Below, in pieces: positions 54,461-63,786 of a stretch of 64,000 nt of DNA (position 1 is the stretch's first letter; each line of letters starts with the position of its first letter). Location: positions 620,001 to 684,000 of the forward strand of contig QFWS01000001.1 of NCBI GenBank assembly GCA_003144015.1. Direction: 5' to 3'. The position numbers were made by a program, and so were the translations under genes. The notes beneath the pieces were generated by a model. The model did no database searches. It was not told the origin of the DNA and saw only the letters and a program-made list of their open reading frames with translations. This DNA is from Flavobacteriaceae bacterium LYZ1037. Lineage in GTDB: Bacteria; Bacteroidota; Bacteroidia; Flavobacteriales; Flavobacteriaceae.

Positions 54461-55024
54461 TTAAAGTGAGACTTGTAGTTGTAATTTTTTTCTTAAACTT
54501 TCTTTTGCTCTCGATATAGTGGTTCTACAATTGGCATAACTTATGTTTAATATGTCACCTATTTCCTCATAATCGTAACCGTCAATTAAATGTAATGTTA
54601 GTGATACACGATAACTTTCTTTTAATGTGTTTAAAGTCTCTAAAACCTGTTTTGCTTTTAGATTTGTAAACTCATAATCATTAGGGATTCCCATAGTATC
54701 ACTTTCAATATTGTATTCTACATCTTCAAAAGAAACATTTTCATATTTGCTATTTTTATTAAAATGATAAATACTTTTATTAATTACAATTCGTTTTAAC
54801 CAAGCACCAAATGTTGATATATCTTGTAGGCTTTCAAGTTTTGTAAAAGCAAGCAGAAAAGCTTCCTGCATGACGTCTTCAGCTTCAAAACGATCTTTTA
54901 CAATTCTAAATGCTACGTTGTACATCGCTTTGTTGTATCTGTTATAAATTTCCAACTGCGCTAGTTGATTTTCAGATTTACAAAGCTCTACAAGCTGTTT
55001 GATATTTTGTTTGGTTAGTGTCAA
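54461..55024 (-). CDS. ECF-type RNA polymerase sigma factor
   Basis: This 187-residue protein has region 2 (AMYNVAFRIVKDRFEAEDVMQEAFLLAFTKLESL, then TFGAWLKRIVINKSIYHF) and region 4 (LKESYRVSLTLHLIDGYDYEEIGDILNISYANCRTTISRAKESLRKKL). The reading frame begins at a TTG; no ATG lies between the last upstream stop and conserved residues, so a TTG start is likely. It heads an operon with an anti-sigma candidate and two beta-solenoid secreted proteins, which are its probable targets. Confidence 0.88.
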   Translation of the reverse strand: MTLTKQNIKQLVELCKSENQLAQLEIYNRYNKAMYNVAFRIVKDRFEAEDVMQEAFLLAFTKLESLQDISTFGAWLKRIVINKSIYHFNKNSKYENVSFEDVEYNIESDTMGIPNDYEFTNLKAKQVLETLNTLKESYRVSLTLHLIDGYDYEEIGDILNISYANCRTTISRAKESLRKKLQLQVSL

Positions 55025-55263
55025 TTAAAACGGTTTGTTAGTATAAAGATGCTTGGTTTTTAAGTTTGTTACAGTTTTAAGTAAATAAATTTAATGATTC
55101 AATTGAAACATGGCATATTAATTGAACTTTTAATGTTAAATACATCCTAGTATTGGCTGTAAAGCGTTAAAAACAAGATGTATACATTTTTGTAAGTATT
55201 AATTTTAAAAGATAATTGTTCTGTTTTTAATTAGTTTAATGACAGAATGACTTAATAACATAT

Positions 55264-57714
55264 ATGAAGAAGAGAGATTTATTTAGCCTTGACAGTTTGT
55301 CATTTCAGGAATTCGATGAAAATTCAGAATTAATTCCTTTAATGACTCCTGAAGATGAAGAAGAAATTAGTAATGAAAAATTACCAGAAACACTACCTAT
55401 ATTATCCTTACGTAATACGGTTTTGTTTCCAGGCGTTGTAATACCTATTACTGCAGGAAGAGACAAATCTATTAGATTGATAGATGATGCTAATAAAGGC
55501 AGTAAAGTTATAGGTGTAGTGGCTCAAAAAGACGAATCTGTTGAAGATCCTACTGCTGCAGATATCCATGAAACTGGAACTGTTGCTAGAATTTTAAGAG
55601 TTCTTAAAATGCCAGATGGTAATACAACTGTTATTATTCAAGGAAAGAAACGTTTTAAAGTAGCAGAGGTAATTACTGAAGAACCTTATATGAATGCCAC
55701 TATTCGTGAAGTTCCTGAAGCTAGGCCAGCTGAAAAAAATGAAGAGTTTGAAGCTATTATAGATTCTATTAAAGAGTTAGCACTTCAAATAATTAAAGAC
55801 AGTCCAAACATTCCAAGCGAAGCTTCATTTGCTATAAAAAACATTCAAAGCAATCCGTTTTTAATAAATTTTGTGTCCTCTAATATGAATCTTTCTGTAA
55901 AGGAAAAGCAAACTTTATTAGAAACAAACAATTTGAAAGAACGTGCGCTTGCGACTTTAAAATTCATGAATGTCGAGTTTCAAAAGTTAGAACTTAAAAA
56001 TGATATTCAGCTGAAGGTTCAAAGTGATATGAATCAGCAACAACGCGAATATTTTTTGCATCAACAAATGAAAACCATTCAGGAGGAACTTGGTGGTGTA
56101 AGTCACGATGAGGAACAAGAAGAGATGAGAGTACGTGCCAAATCAAAAAAATGGGACGAGAAAGTTGCAGAGCATTTTAATAAAGAACTAGCTAAAATGC
56201 AACGTATGAATCCTCAAGTTGCAGAATATTCCATTCAACGTAATTATCTAGACCTATTTTTAGATTTACCTTGGAATGAATTCAGTAAAGATAAATTCGA
56301 TTTAAAAAGAGCTAAACGTATTTTAGATAGGGATCATTATGGTCTAGACGATGTCAAACAAAGAATTATTGAACATTTGGCTGTTATTAAATTGCGAAAT
56401 GATATGAAGTCGCCAATCTTATGCCTTTATGGTCCTCCGGGAGTTGGTAAAACCTCTTTAGGGAAATCTATAGCAGAAGCTCTAGGAAGAGAATATGTGC
56501 GTATGTCTCTAGGTGGCTTACGTGATGAGGCAGAAATTAGAGGTCATAGAAAAACCTATATTGGTGCCATGCCTGGAAGAATATTGCAAAGTCTTAAAAA
56601 AGCAGGAACCTCAAACCCTGTTTTTGTATTAGATGAAATAGATAAGCTTTCTAATTCGCATCAAGGAGATCCATCTTCAGCTATGTTAGAAGTTTTAGAT
56701 CCAGAGCAGAATAGTGAGTTTTACGATAACTTCTTAGAAATGGGTTACGACTTATCGAAAGTTATGTTTATTGCCACATCTAATAGCCTTAATACCATTC
56801 AACCAGCATTATTGGATAGAATGGAAATTATTAATGTAACGGGTTATACCATTGAAGAGAAAGTAGAGATTGCCAAAAGACATTTATTACCAAAACAGTT
56901 AAAAGAGCATGGCTTAGCTGAAAAAGATTTAAAAATAGGAAAAGCACAACTTGAAAAAATAGTTGAAGGTTATACTAGAGAATCTGGAGTTCGTGGGCTC
57001 GAAAAGCAATTAGCAAAAATGGTGCGTTATGCAGCTAAAAACATTGCTATGGAAGAACCATATGTAATTAAAGTAACAAACGAGATAATAATAGAAGTTC
57101 TTGGAGGTCCTAAGTTAGAAAGAGATAAATATGAAAACAATAATGTTGCAGGTGTTGTAACAGGTTTAGCTTGGACTAGAGTAGGAGGCGACATACTTTT
57201 TATTGAGTCTATTCTTTCTAAAGGAAAAGGGAACTTAACCATTACAGGTAATTTAGGAACTGTTATGAAAGAATCTGCTACGATCGCCATGGAATTTATT
57301 AAATCTAATGCTAAGGAGCTTGATTTAGATCCAGATATTTTCGAAAAATATAATGTACATATTCACGTGCCAGAAGGAGCAACTCCAAAAGATGGTCCAA
57401 GTGCAGGTGTAACGATGCTTACCTCTTTGGTATCTTTATTCACTCAAAGAAAAGTGAAAAAAAGCTTAGCAATGACAGGTGAAATTACGTTAAGAGGAAA
57501 AGTACTTCCGGTTGGAGGTATTAAAGAAAAAATTTTAGCAGCTAAACGTGCTAGAATTAAAGAAATATTACTTTGCGAAGAAAATAGAAGAGATATTGAA
57601 GAAATTAAACCAGAATATTTAAAAGGATTGACGTTTCATTATGTGTCAGATATGAGCGATGTTATCAAGATTGCTCTTACCAAACAAAAAGTAGTAAACG
57701 CTAAAAAATTATAA
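55264..57714 (+). CDS. lon: ATP-dependent protease La
   Basis: This 816-residue protease unfolds and degrades misfolded proteins in the cytosol. An N-terminal substrate-binding domain ([19 protein letters not shown]) is followed by the AAA+ module with [14 protein letters not shown] (Walker A, near 399), [10 protein letters not shown] (Walker B) and [17 protein letters not shown], and the C-terminal protease domain with the catalytic Ser in [12 protein letters not shown] and Lys in [15 protein letters not shown]. It is full length and separated from porQ by a structured 200-nt spacer. Confidence 0.96.
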   Translation: MKKRDLFSLDSLSFQEFDENSELIPLMTPEDEEEISNEKLPETLPILSLRNTVLFPGVVIPITAGRDKSIRLIDDANKGSKVIGVVAQKDESVEDPTAADIHETGTVARILRVLKMPDGNTTVIIQGKKRFKVAEVITEEPYMNATIREVPEARPAEKNEEFEAIIDSIKELALQIIKDSPNIPSEASFAIKNIQSNPFLINFVSSNMNLSVKEKQTLLETNNLKERALATLKFMNVEFQKLELKNDIQLKVQSDMNQQQREYFLHQQMKTIQEELGGVSHDEEQEEMRVRAKSKKWDEKVAEHFNKELAKMQRMNPQVAEYSIQRNYLDLFLDLPWNEFSKDKFDLKRAKRILDRDHYGLDDVKQRIIEHLAVIKLRNDMKSPILCLYGPPGVGKTSLGKSIAEALGREYVRMSLGGLRDEAEIRGHRKTYIGAMPGRILQSLKKAGTSNPVFVLDEIDKLSNSHQGDPSSAMLEVLDPEQNSEFYDNFLEMGYDLSKVMFIATSNSLNTIQPALLDRMEIINVTGYTIEEKVEIAKRHLLPKQLKEHGLAEKDLKIGKAQLEKIVEGYTRESGVRGLEKQLAKMVRYAAKNIAMEEPYVIKVTNEIIIEVLGGPKLERDKYENNNVAGVVTGLAWTRVGGDILFIESILSKGKGNLTITGNLGTVMKESATIAMEFIKSNAKELDLDPDIFEKYNVHIHVPEGATPKDGPSAGVTMLTSLVSLFTQRKVKKSLAMTGEITLRGKVLPVGGIKEKILAAKRARIKEILLCEENRRDIEEIKPEYLKGLTFHYVSDMSDVIKIALTKQKVVNAKKL

Positions 57715-57720
57715 TTTAAG

Positions 57721-57860
57721 AAAGAGGCCTGTTTGAAAGATTAAAATCTATGGAAGCCAGTATAAAATTTGTTGCAATTCTTATTGAAAATTATTTTTAA
57801 CAATTTCATTTTTTTGCAGTTTGGCAGTAGAAATTACTTTTTAAACTGCCTCTTTTTTTT
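57721..57860 (+). terminator. Terminator with competing long-range stem between lon and porQ
   Basis: AAACTGCC (57843-57850), followed by TCT and seven to eight T, can pair with three partners: GCAGTTT (57816-57822), GGCAGT (57823-57828), or, over a distance of about 110 nt, AAAGAGGC (57721-57728) plus GTTTGAAAG (57731-57739), which also takes up CTCTTT and CTTTTT. The local pairing is an ordinary terminator for lon. The long-range pairing would close a 140-nt RNA. Confidence 0.55.
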
Positions 57861-57924
57861 ATCACTTAAAAATAATTTATACTTGCAACCGTTTTAAGAT
57901 AGATTTAGTTTCTTTGCAACCAAT

Positions 57925-58944
57925 ATGATTAAATATATAACGGTCGTTTTTATTTTACTTTTCAGCACTATTGTTTCAGCACAAATTGGTGGCGAAGCGA
58001 CCTATCAATTTCTTAATTTAGTGTCTTCACCTCGACAAGCAGCTTTAGGAGGAAAAGTCTTCACGAATGTTGATTACGATGTTACTCAAGCACTATCCAA
58101 TCCGGCAACCATTAACGTTGAAATGGATAATCAATTAGCGCTTAATTATATGAGCTATTTAGGAGGGATAAGTTATGGTACAGCAGCTTATGCTTACACT
58201 TGGGATAGACGAAGACAAACATTCCATATGGGAGTTAGTTATATTAACTATGGAAGTTTTGATGGCTACGATGAGAATGGAAATTCAACAGGATCTTTTA
58301 CTGGAAATGAAGCGGCATTATCTTTTGGTTATGCAAAACAAATTGGCTATTCCGATTTTTATCTAGGAGGAAACATCAAATTAATTACATCGTTACTAGA
58401 GCAGTACAATTCTTTTGGAGCAGCAATAGATGCAGGACTTTTATATATAAATGAAGATATTGAATTCCAAGCAACCTTAGTTGTTAGAAACTTAGGAATG
58501 CAAATAACCACCTATGCTGGTTTAAACGAGCCCTTACCTCTTGAAATTGCTTTTGGAATGTCGCAAACCCTTGAACACGTGCCATTACGTTGGCATTTAA
58601 CCTTTGAGAATTTGCAAAAATGGCCAATCTCAGTTTCAAATCCTGCGAGAGCTGAAACCGATTTAGAAGGAAATCAAACTCAAGAGAAGTCTGGATTCTT
58701 TAAAAATGTATTAAACCATACTGTTGTTGGAGCCGAAATTTTTCCAGCTGGCGCTTTTAGTATTAGACTTGGATATAATTTTAGAAGAGGAGAAGAACTT
58801 AAAATTGTAGATCAAAGGAATTTTTCTGGTATCTCTGCTGGTATTGGTTTAAAGCTTAATAAACTACGTTTTAGTTTTACCCATGCTCGATACACAAGTG
58901 CTGCTAATGCAAACTTTTTTGGATTGCAACTTGATTTACGATAG
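57925..58944 (+). CDS. porQ: Type IX secretion system protein PorQ
   Basis: This 339-residue outer-membrane barrel has a signal peptide ending TIVSAQ and the PorV/PorQ-like mature start IGGEATYQFLNLVSSPRQAALGGKV, followed by about 14 strands (AYAYTWDRRRQTFHMGVSYINYG, SFGYAKQIGYSDFYLGGNIKLIT, FSIRLGYNFRRGEELKI). PorQ acts with PorV, PorU and PorZ in the attachment complex that processes T9SS cargo. The window also encodes such a cargo (27935-29785). The promoter -7 region lies close before the ATG, after the lon terminator. Confidence 0.85.
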   Translation: MIKYITVVFILLFSTIVSAQIGGEATYQFLNLVSSPRQAALGGKVFTNVDYDVTQALSNPATINVEMDNQLALNYMSYLGGISYGTAAYAYTWDRRRQTFHMGVSYINYGSFDGYDENGNSTGSFTGNEAALSFGYAKQIGYSDFYLGGNIKLITSLLEQYNSFGAAIDAGLLYINEDIEFQATLVVRNLGMQITTYAGLNEPLPLEIAFGMSQTLEHVPLRWHLTFENLQKWPISVSNPARAETDLEGNQTQEKSGFFKNVLNHTVVGAEIFPAGAFSIRLGYNFRRGEELKIVDQRNFSGISAGIGLKLNKLRFSFTHARYTSAANANFFGLQLDLR

Positions 58945-58958
58945 TTTGTAAATTCCAA

Positions 58959-58966
58959 TATCTTTG
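58959..58966 (+). promoter_or_regulatory. -7 promoter box TATCTTTG for cmk
   Basis: TATCTTTG is an exact TAnnTTTG match 9 nt before the cmk ATG at 58976. Its TTG could be misread as a start codon, but it is promoter sequence. Confidence 0.45.
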
Positions 58967-58975
58967 AAAGTTTAT

Positions 58976-59671
58976 ATGAAACAAATTACTATAGCCATAG
59001 ACGGATTTTCCTCTACAGGAAAAAGCACAGTTGCCAAACAATTAGCAAAACATTTAGGCTATATTTATGTGGATTCTGGTGCTATGTATCGTGCTGTTAC
59101 ATGGTTTGCAATGCAACATCATTTTATAGAGAAAGATCACTTCCATATTCAAGACTTAATATCCAATCTTCATAAAATTACAATTAGCTTTAAATTCAAT
59201 CCAGAATTAGGGTTTGCTGAAGTATACTTAAACGGTAAAAACATTGAACAACAAATTAGAACCTTAGAAGTTTCAAGTTTTGTTAGTCAAATAGCTGAAA
59301 TTTCTGAAGTCAGAGAACTGTTAGTAAAACAACAACAGAAGATGGGCGAATGTAAAGGGATTGTTATGGATGGTCGCGATATTGGAACAGTAGTTTTTCC
59401 AAATGCAGAACTTAAATTGTTTATGACAGCTTCAGCTGAAACAAGAGCCAAAAGACGCTATAATGAGCTAATTGAAAGAGGAGACAATGTCTCTTTTAAA
59501 GAAGTTCTTCATAATGTACAGAGCAGAGATTATATAGATTCTCATCGAGAAGATTCTCCACTTACCAAGGCAAATGATGCTATTGAAATTGACAATTCGA
59601 ACATGTCTTTAGAACAGCAATTCAACAAAATACGTCAACTTGTTGAAACCAAGCTACAAGAAAACCATTAA
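58976..59671 (+). CDS. cmk: (d)CMP kinase
   Basis: This enzyme of about 231 residues phosphorylates CMP and dCMP. The P-loop IAIDGFSSTGKSTVAKQLA is at the N-terminus, followed by YVDSGAMYRAVTWFA, the MDGRDIGTVVFPNAELKLFM region and RAKRRYNELIERG with SREDSPLTKANDAIEID at the end. The inserted CMP-binding domain is about residues 60-125. I take the ATG at 58976, not the TTG four codons upstream. It precedes rpsA, a neighbourhood found in many bacteria. Confidence 0.94.
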   Translation: MKQITIAIDGFSSTGKSTVAKQLAKHLGYIYVDSGAMYRAVTWFAMQHHFIEKDHFHIQDLISNLHKITISFKFNPELGFAEVYLNGKNIEQQIRTLEVSSFVSQIAEISEVRELLVKQQQKMGECKGIVMDGRDIGTVVFPNAELKLFMTASAETRAKRRYNELIERGDNVSFKEVLHNVQSRDYIDSHREDSPLTKANDAIEIDNSNMSLEQQFNKIRQLVETKLQENH

Positions 59672-59719
59672 TCCTTTAATTTTAAGAAAAATACATTAGG
59701 ATATTTTATCTAAAATCAT

Positions 59720-59727
59720 TAATTTTG
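59720..59727 (+). promoter_or_regulatory. -7 promoter box TAATTTTG for rpsA
   Basis: An exact TAnnTTTG match, about 170 nt upstream of rpsA, implies a leader of about 165 nt. There is no clear TTG at -33. Confidence 0.45.
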
Positions 59728-59770
59728 CACTCCTTTTAGCAAAGAGTCAGAATTTAGAAGGGAACAAAAC

Positions 59771-59811
59771 AAATTTAAACTAACACTTCTGTGTGTTATT
59801 TGCTTAAATTT
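59771..59811 (+). promoter_or_regulatory. Hairpin in the rpsA 5' leader
   Basis: AAATTTAA (59771-59778) pairs with TTAAATTT (59804-59811), and inside TAACAC (59781-59786) pairs with GTGTTA (59793-59798) around a 6-nt loop. S1 proteins in other bacteria repress their own translation through AU-rich structured leaders. The same is possible here but not shown. Confidence 0.4.
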
Positions 59812-59898
59812 TCTGAAACAACACAGAATACAAAAACATAATGTTATTACGATTTTACATAAAAGTAAATCTTGAAAACATTATTAACTTATTATTAA

Positions 59899-61761
59899 AT
59901 GGCTGAAAAAGCAAAACAAGCAGAAGTTGAAGCAACTGAAGCAAAAGCAGTTGAAGTTGAATCAACTGAAACTCAAACAGTAGAAGCTCCAGTAGTATCT
60001 GAAGCTCAAGCAAACCCAGAAAAATTCTTAAAAGATTTCAATTGGCACAATTACCAAGAAGGTATTGATGAGGTTGAAGATTCTCAATTACAAGAATTTG
60101 AAAAATTAGTAGCCGAAAATTTCGTAGACACTTTAGATGATGAAGTTGTTGAAGGAGAAGTTATTCATCTTACAGATCGTGATGCTATTATAGATATCAA
60201 CGCAAAATCTGAAGGAGTTATTTCTTTAAATGAATTTCGTTACAATCCAAATTTAAAAGTAGGAGATAAAGTAGAAGTATTAATCGATGTTCGTGAAGAT
60301 GCAACAGGTCAATTAGTATTATCTCACAGAAAAGCTCGTGTAATTAAAGCTTGGGATCGTGTTAATGCAGCACATGACAATGGTGAAATCGTTAATGGTT
60401 TCGTTAAATGTAGAACTAAAGGTGGTATGATTGTAGATGTTTTCGGAATCGAAGCATTCTTACCAGGTTCTCAAATTGACGTAAAACCAATTAGAGATTA
60501 CGATCAGTATGTTAATAAAACCATGGAATTTAAAGTGGTTAAAATTAACCATGAATTTAAAAACGTTGTGGTTTCTCATAAAGCTCTTATTGAAGCTGAT
60601 ATTGAAGAACAAAAGAAAGAAATTATTGGTCAATTAGAAAAAGGTCAAGTATTAGAAGGTGTTGTTAAAAACATTACTTCTTACGGAGTCTTTATCGATC
60701 TTGGTGGCGTAGATGGATTAGTTCATATTACAGATCTTTCTTGGTCTAGAATTAATCATCCAAACGAGATTGTTGAATTAGATCAAAAATTAAACGTTGT
60801 AATCCTTGATTTCGACGAAGATAAATCAAGAATCCAATTAGGTCTTAAACAATTATCTAAACATCCATGGGATGCTTTAGGTGAAGAAGTTAAAGTTGGA
60901 GACAAAGTAAAAGGTAAAGTAGTTGTTATTGCAGATTACGGTGCATTTATTGAAGTTGCAGATGGTGTTGAAGGTTTAATTCACGTATCTGAAATGTCTT
61001 GGTCTACTCACTTACGTTCAGCTCAAGATTTTGTAACAGTTGGAGACGAAGTAGATGCCGTTATTTTAACTTTAGATAGAGAAGATAGAAAAATGTCTCT
61101 TGGTATTAAGCAATTAACGCCAGATCCATGGACAGATATTACTTCTAAATACCCTGTAGGCTCTAAGCATTCAGGTATTGTACGTAACTTTACAAACTTT
61201 GGTGTTTTTGTTGAATTAGAAGAAGGTATTGATGGATTAATTTACATCTCAGATTTATCTTGGACTAAGAAAATTAAGCATCCAAGTGAATTCTGTAATG
61301 TTGGTGATACTTTAGACGTTGTTGTTTTAGAATTAGATGTAGAAGGACGTAAATTAAGTTTAGGTCACAAACAAACTACAGATAACCCTTGGGATAAATA
61401 CGAAACTGAGTTCGCTTTAGATACAGTACATACAGCAGAAATTGCTGAGGTTGTAGATAAAGGTGCAACTATTGAATTTAACGAAGATATCGTTGCTTTT
61501 GTTCCTTCTCGTCACCTTGAAAAAGAAGATGGAAAGAAACTAGGTAAAGGAGATTCTGCTGAATTCAAAATTATTGAATTTAATAAAGAGTTTAAACGTG
61601 TTGTTGCTTCACATACTGCTATTTTTAGAGCAGAAGAAGCTGCAAACGTAAAAGCAGCAGTTAAGAAGCAAGAAGCTCAAGCTGCCGAAGCTAAGCCAAC
61701 TTTAGGTGATGCTAACGATGCTTTACAAGCTCTTAAAGATAAAATGGACGGAAAGAAATAA
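59899..61761 (+). CDS. rpsA: 30S ribosomal protein S1
   Basis: This 620-residue mRNA-binding protein has a Glu/Ala/Val-rich N-terminal extension (about 1-45) followed by about six S1 (OB-fold) repeats, with clear copies at KGGMIVDVFGIEAFLPGSQ, NITSYGVFIDLGGVDGLVHITDL, VIADYGAFIEVADGVEGLIHVSEM, NFTNFGVFVELEEGIDGLIYISDL and the less conserved VDKGATIEFNEDIVAFVPSRHL. A Lys/Ala/Glu-rich tail ends the protein. It promotes translation initiation on weak ribosome-binding sites. Codon use is strongly biased, as expected for a highly expressed gene. Confidence 0.95.
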   Translation: MAEKAKQAEVEATEAKAVEVESTETQTVEAPVVSEAQANPEKFLKDFNWHNYQEGIDEVEDSQLQEFEKLVAENFVDTLDDEVVEGEVIHLTDRDAIIDINAKSEGVISLNEFRYNPNLKVGDKVEVLIDVREDATGQLVLSHRKARVIKAWDRVNAAHDNGEIVNGFVKCRTKGGMIVDVFGIEAFLPGSQIDVKPIRDYDQYVNKTMEFKVVKINHEFKNVVVSHKALIEADIEEQKKEIIGQLEKGQVLEGVVKNITSYGVFIDLGGVDGLVHITDLSWSRINHPNEIVELDQKLNVVILDFDEDKSRIQLGLKQLSKHPWDALGEEVKVGDKVKGKVVVIADYGAFIEVADGVEGLIHVSEMSWSTHLRSAQDFVTVGDEVDAVILTLDREDRKMSLGIKQLTPDPWTDITSKYPVGSKHSGIVRNFTNFGVFVELEEGIDGLIYISDLSWTKKIKHPSEFCNVGDTLDVVVLELDVEGRKLSLGHKQTTDNPWDKYETEFALDTVHTAEIAEVVDKGATIEFNEDIVAFVPSRHLEKEDGKKLGKGDSAEFKIIEFNKEFKRVVASHTAIFRAEEAANVKAAVKKQEAQAAEAKPTLGDANDALQALKDKMDGKK

Positions 61762-61788
61762 TCTCTTCATTCATTATATAATACTAAA

Positions 61789-61817
61789 GCCTTCAATTTA
61801 TTTTGAAGGCTTTTTTT
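61789..61817 (+). terminator. Intrinsic terminator after rpsA
   Basis: GCCTTCAA and TTGAAGGC pair around a 6-nt loop, followed by seven T. Confidence 0.88.
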
Positions 61818-61856
61818 ATTACTAGGAAATTAACTTTCAGTTTTAAAATTTTGCAT

Positions 61857-61864
61857 TACCTTTG
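61857..61864 (+). promoter_or_regulatory. -7 promoter box TACCTTTG for the pyrRB unit
   Basis: TACCTTTG matches TAnnTTTG and lies 23 nt before the pyrR start at 61888. The leader would be short, with no room for an attenuator. Confidence 0.5.
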
Positions 61865-61887
61865 TTTACCAATTAAGTTTGGAATAT

Positions 61888-62427
61888 ATGAGTCAAAAAG
61901 TGTTACTTAATGCAATAGAGGTAAACATCATTCTTCATAGACTGGCTTGTCAATTAATTGAAAAACATAAAGACTTTACGAACACCGTATTAATCGGGAT
62001 TCAGCCTAGAGGTAAATTTCTGGCTGAACGATTAACAAAAATGTTAAGAGAAGATTATCACATAAAAAATGTGCAATTTGGTCTCTTAGACATTACCTTT
62101 TTTAGAGACGATTTTCGTAGAGGTGAGAAACCTTTAGAAGCCAATACCACAGAAATTAACTTTATAGTTGAAGATAAAAACATTGTTTTTATTGACGATG
62201 TTTTATATACAGGAAGAAGTATAAGGTCGGCATTAACAGCCATTCAATCGTTTGGACGACCTCAGGAAATTGAACTTCTAACACTAATAGATAGACGTTT
62301 TAGCAGACACTTACCCATTCAGCCAGATTATAGAGGCAGACAAGTGGACGCTATAAATAATGAAAAAGTCAAAGTAAATTGGATTGAAAATGAAGGTGAA
62401 GACTCGGTTTACCTTATAAATTATTAA
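61888..62427 (+). CDS. pyrR: Bifunctional pyr regulator / uracil phosphoribosyltransferase PyrR
   Basis: This protein of about 179 residues in the phosphoribosyltransferase family has the PRPP loop in NIVFIDDVLYTGRSIRSALTAI (DDVLYTGRS), and the PyrR-type GLLDITFFRDDFRRG, LLTLIDRRFSRHLPIQPDYRG and VKVNWIENEGEDSVYLI. In Bacillus PyrR also controls pyr operon attenuation. Here the leader is only about 20 nt, so that function is doubtful. I read the start as ATG at 61888; an in-frame TTG upstream is not likely. It is followed 3 nt later by pyrB. Confidence 0.92.
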   Translation: MSQKVLLNAIEVNIILHRLACQLIEKHKDFTNTVLIGIQPRGKFLAERLTKMLREDYHIKNVQFGLLDITFFRDDFRRGEKPLEANTTEINFIVEDKNIVFIDDVLYTGRSIRSALTAIQSFGRPQEIELLTLIDRRFSRHLPIQPDYRGRQVDAINNEKVKVNWIENEGEDSVYLINY

Positions 62428-62430
62428 ACT

Positions 62431-63360
62431 ATGAGCGAATTAAGTGTCAACCACTTATTAGGAATAAAGTATCTGAACACTAAAGATATCGAGCTTATTT
62501 TTGAAACTGCCGATCACTTTAAAGAAGTGATTAACAGACCCATTAAAAAAGTACCTTCGCTAAGAGATATTACCATTGCTAATTTATTCTTTGAAAATTC
62601 AACAAGAACCAAACTCTCTTTTGAATTAGCAGAAAAAAGGCTCTCTGCAGATGTTATTAATTTTTCAGCATCACAATCTTCAGTAAAAAAAGGAGAAACC
62701 TTAATCGATACCGTAAATAACATCCTTTCTATGAAAGTGGATATGGTTGTTATGCGACATCCAAATCCAGGAGCTAGTGTCTTTTTATCACAACATGTTG
62801 GAGCAAGTATTATTAACGCAGGAGATGGAGCTCACGAACATCCTACACAAGCTTTATTGGATTCTTATTCTATTAGAGAACGATTGGGTGAAGTAAAAGG
62901 AAAAAATGTGGTCATTGTTGGTGATATCCTTCATAGTCGTGTGGCACTTTCAAATATCTATGCATTGAAGTTACAAGGTGCTAATGTCATGGTGTGTGGA
63001 CCAAAAACCTTACTTCCAAAACACATAGATAAACTAGGAGTAAAAGTTGAAACCAACCTTCGTAAAGCATTGAATTGGTGCGATGTAGCAAATATGCTTC
63101 GTGTGCAAAACGAACGTATGGAGATTAGTTATTTTCCTTCTACTAGAGAATATACGCAACAGTTTGGAGTAAATAAAGCGTTGTTAGATTCGTTAGACAA
63201 AGAAATTACCATCATGCATCCAGGACCTATAAATCGTGGTGTAGAAATAACCAGTGATGTAGCAGACTCTAAACAAGCTATTATTTTAGATCAAGTTCAA
63301 AATGGTGTTGCTGTTAGAATGGCAGTTATTTATTTATTAGCTTCAAAAATTAAACAATAA
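62431..63360 (+). CDS. pyrB: Aspartate carbamoyltransferase catalytic subunit
   Basis: This 309-residue enzyme condenses carbamoyl phosphate with aspartate, the committed step of pyrimidine synthesis. The carbamoyl phosphate loop FFENSTRTKLSFELAEKRL, the Ser-Lys loop SSVKKGETLIDT, MRHPNPGASVFLSQ, DGAHEHPTQALLDSYSI and VMHPGPINRGVEIT-like IMHPGPINRGVEITSDVAD are all present. It is co-transcribed with pyrR. No regulatory subunit (pyrI) gene is adjacent, so it may be a simple trimer. Confidence 0.95.
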   Translation: MSELSVNHLLGIKYLNTKDIELIFETADHFKEVINRPIKKVPSLRDITIANLFFENSTRTKLSFELAEKRLSADVINFSASQSSVKKGETLIDTVNNILSMKVDMVVMRHPNPGASVFLSQHVGASIINAGDGAHEHPTQALLDSYSIRERLGEVKGKNVVIVGDILHSRVALSNIYALKLQGANVMVCGPKTLLPKHIDKLGVKVETNLRKALNWCDVANMLRVQNERMEISYFPSTREYTQQFGVNKALLDSLDKEITIMHPGPINRGVEITSDVADSKQAIILDQVQNGVAVRMAVIYLLASKIKQ

Positions 63361-63371
63361 AATATCAAATT

Positions 63372-63704
63372 ATGATTATAGATAAAGATGGTAATATTAC
63401 CATAATTACTCAAGAAAAAACATCTGTTGTCGAATTGGTAAAAAAATTAGATGTTATTTACAATCGTTATAAAAATGATAACATCATCGTTTCATTAACA
63501 AGTTTAAAACCTATTACTTTACAAGAGATTGTGGAATTTTTGCGACTCTCTAATACTCACAGAAAATCCAATCATTCGTTTGTTATTGTTTCAGATAAAG
63601 TGAATTTAGATGAGATGCCAGACGAGCTAGTTGTAGTTCCAACAGTACAAGAAGCTTACGATATTGTAGAGATGGAAGAAATGGAACGCGATTTAGGGTT
63701 TTAA
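63372..63704 (+). CDS. Small conserved protein upstream of rnz
   Basis: This 110-residue alpha/beta protein without signal peptide (MIIDKDGNITIITQEKTSVVELVKKL, then IIVSLTSLKPITLQEIVEFLRLS and SFVIVSDKVNLDEMPDELVVVPTVQEAYDIVEMEEMERDLGF) resembles STAS-like small domains. In Flavobacteriia it is regularly found between pyrB and rnz, and is sometimes mislabelled as ribonuclease Z. Function is unknown. It lies 11 nt after pyrB, so it probably shares its transcript. Confidence 0.7.
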   Translation: MIIDKDGNITIITQEKTSVVELVKKLDVIYNRYKNDNIIVSLTSLKPITLQEIVEFLRLSNTHRKSNHSFVIVSDKVNLDEMPDELVVVPTVQEAYDIVEMEEMERDLGF

Positions 63705-63786
63705 AATGTTAAGCTGTTTGTCGTTAAGTTGTTAAGTCGAAAATAATCTACGACAAAACGGTAAACGCTGAAACAACAAACAACAT

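Noticed and set aside
63705-63786. GTTAAG repeated three times before rnz
   Set aside because: The repeats are short, irregularly spaced and in AT-rich DNA; no hairpin or known motif results.
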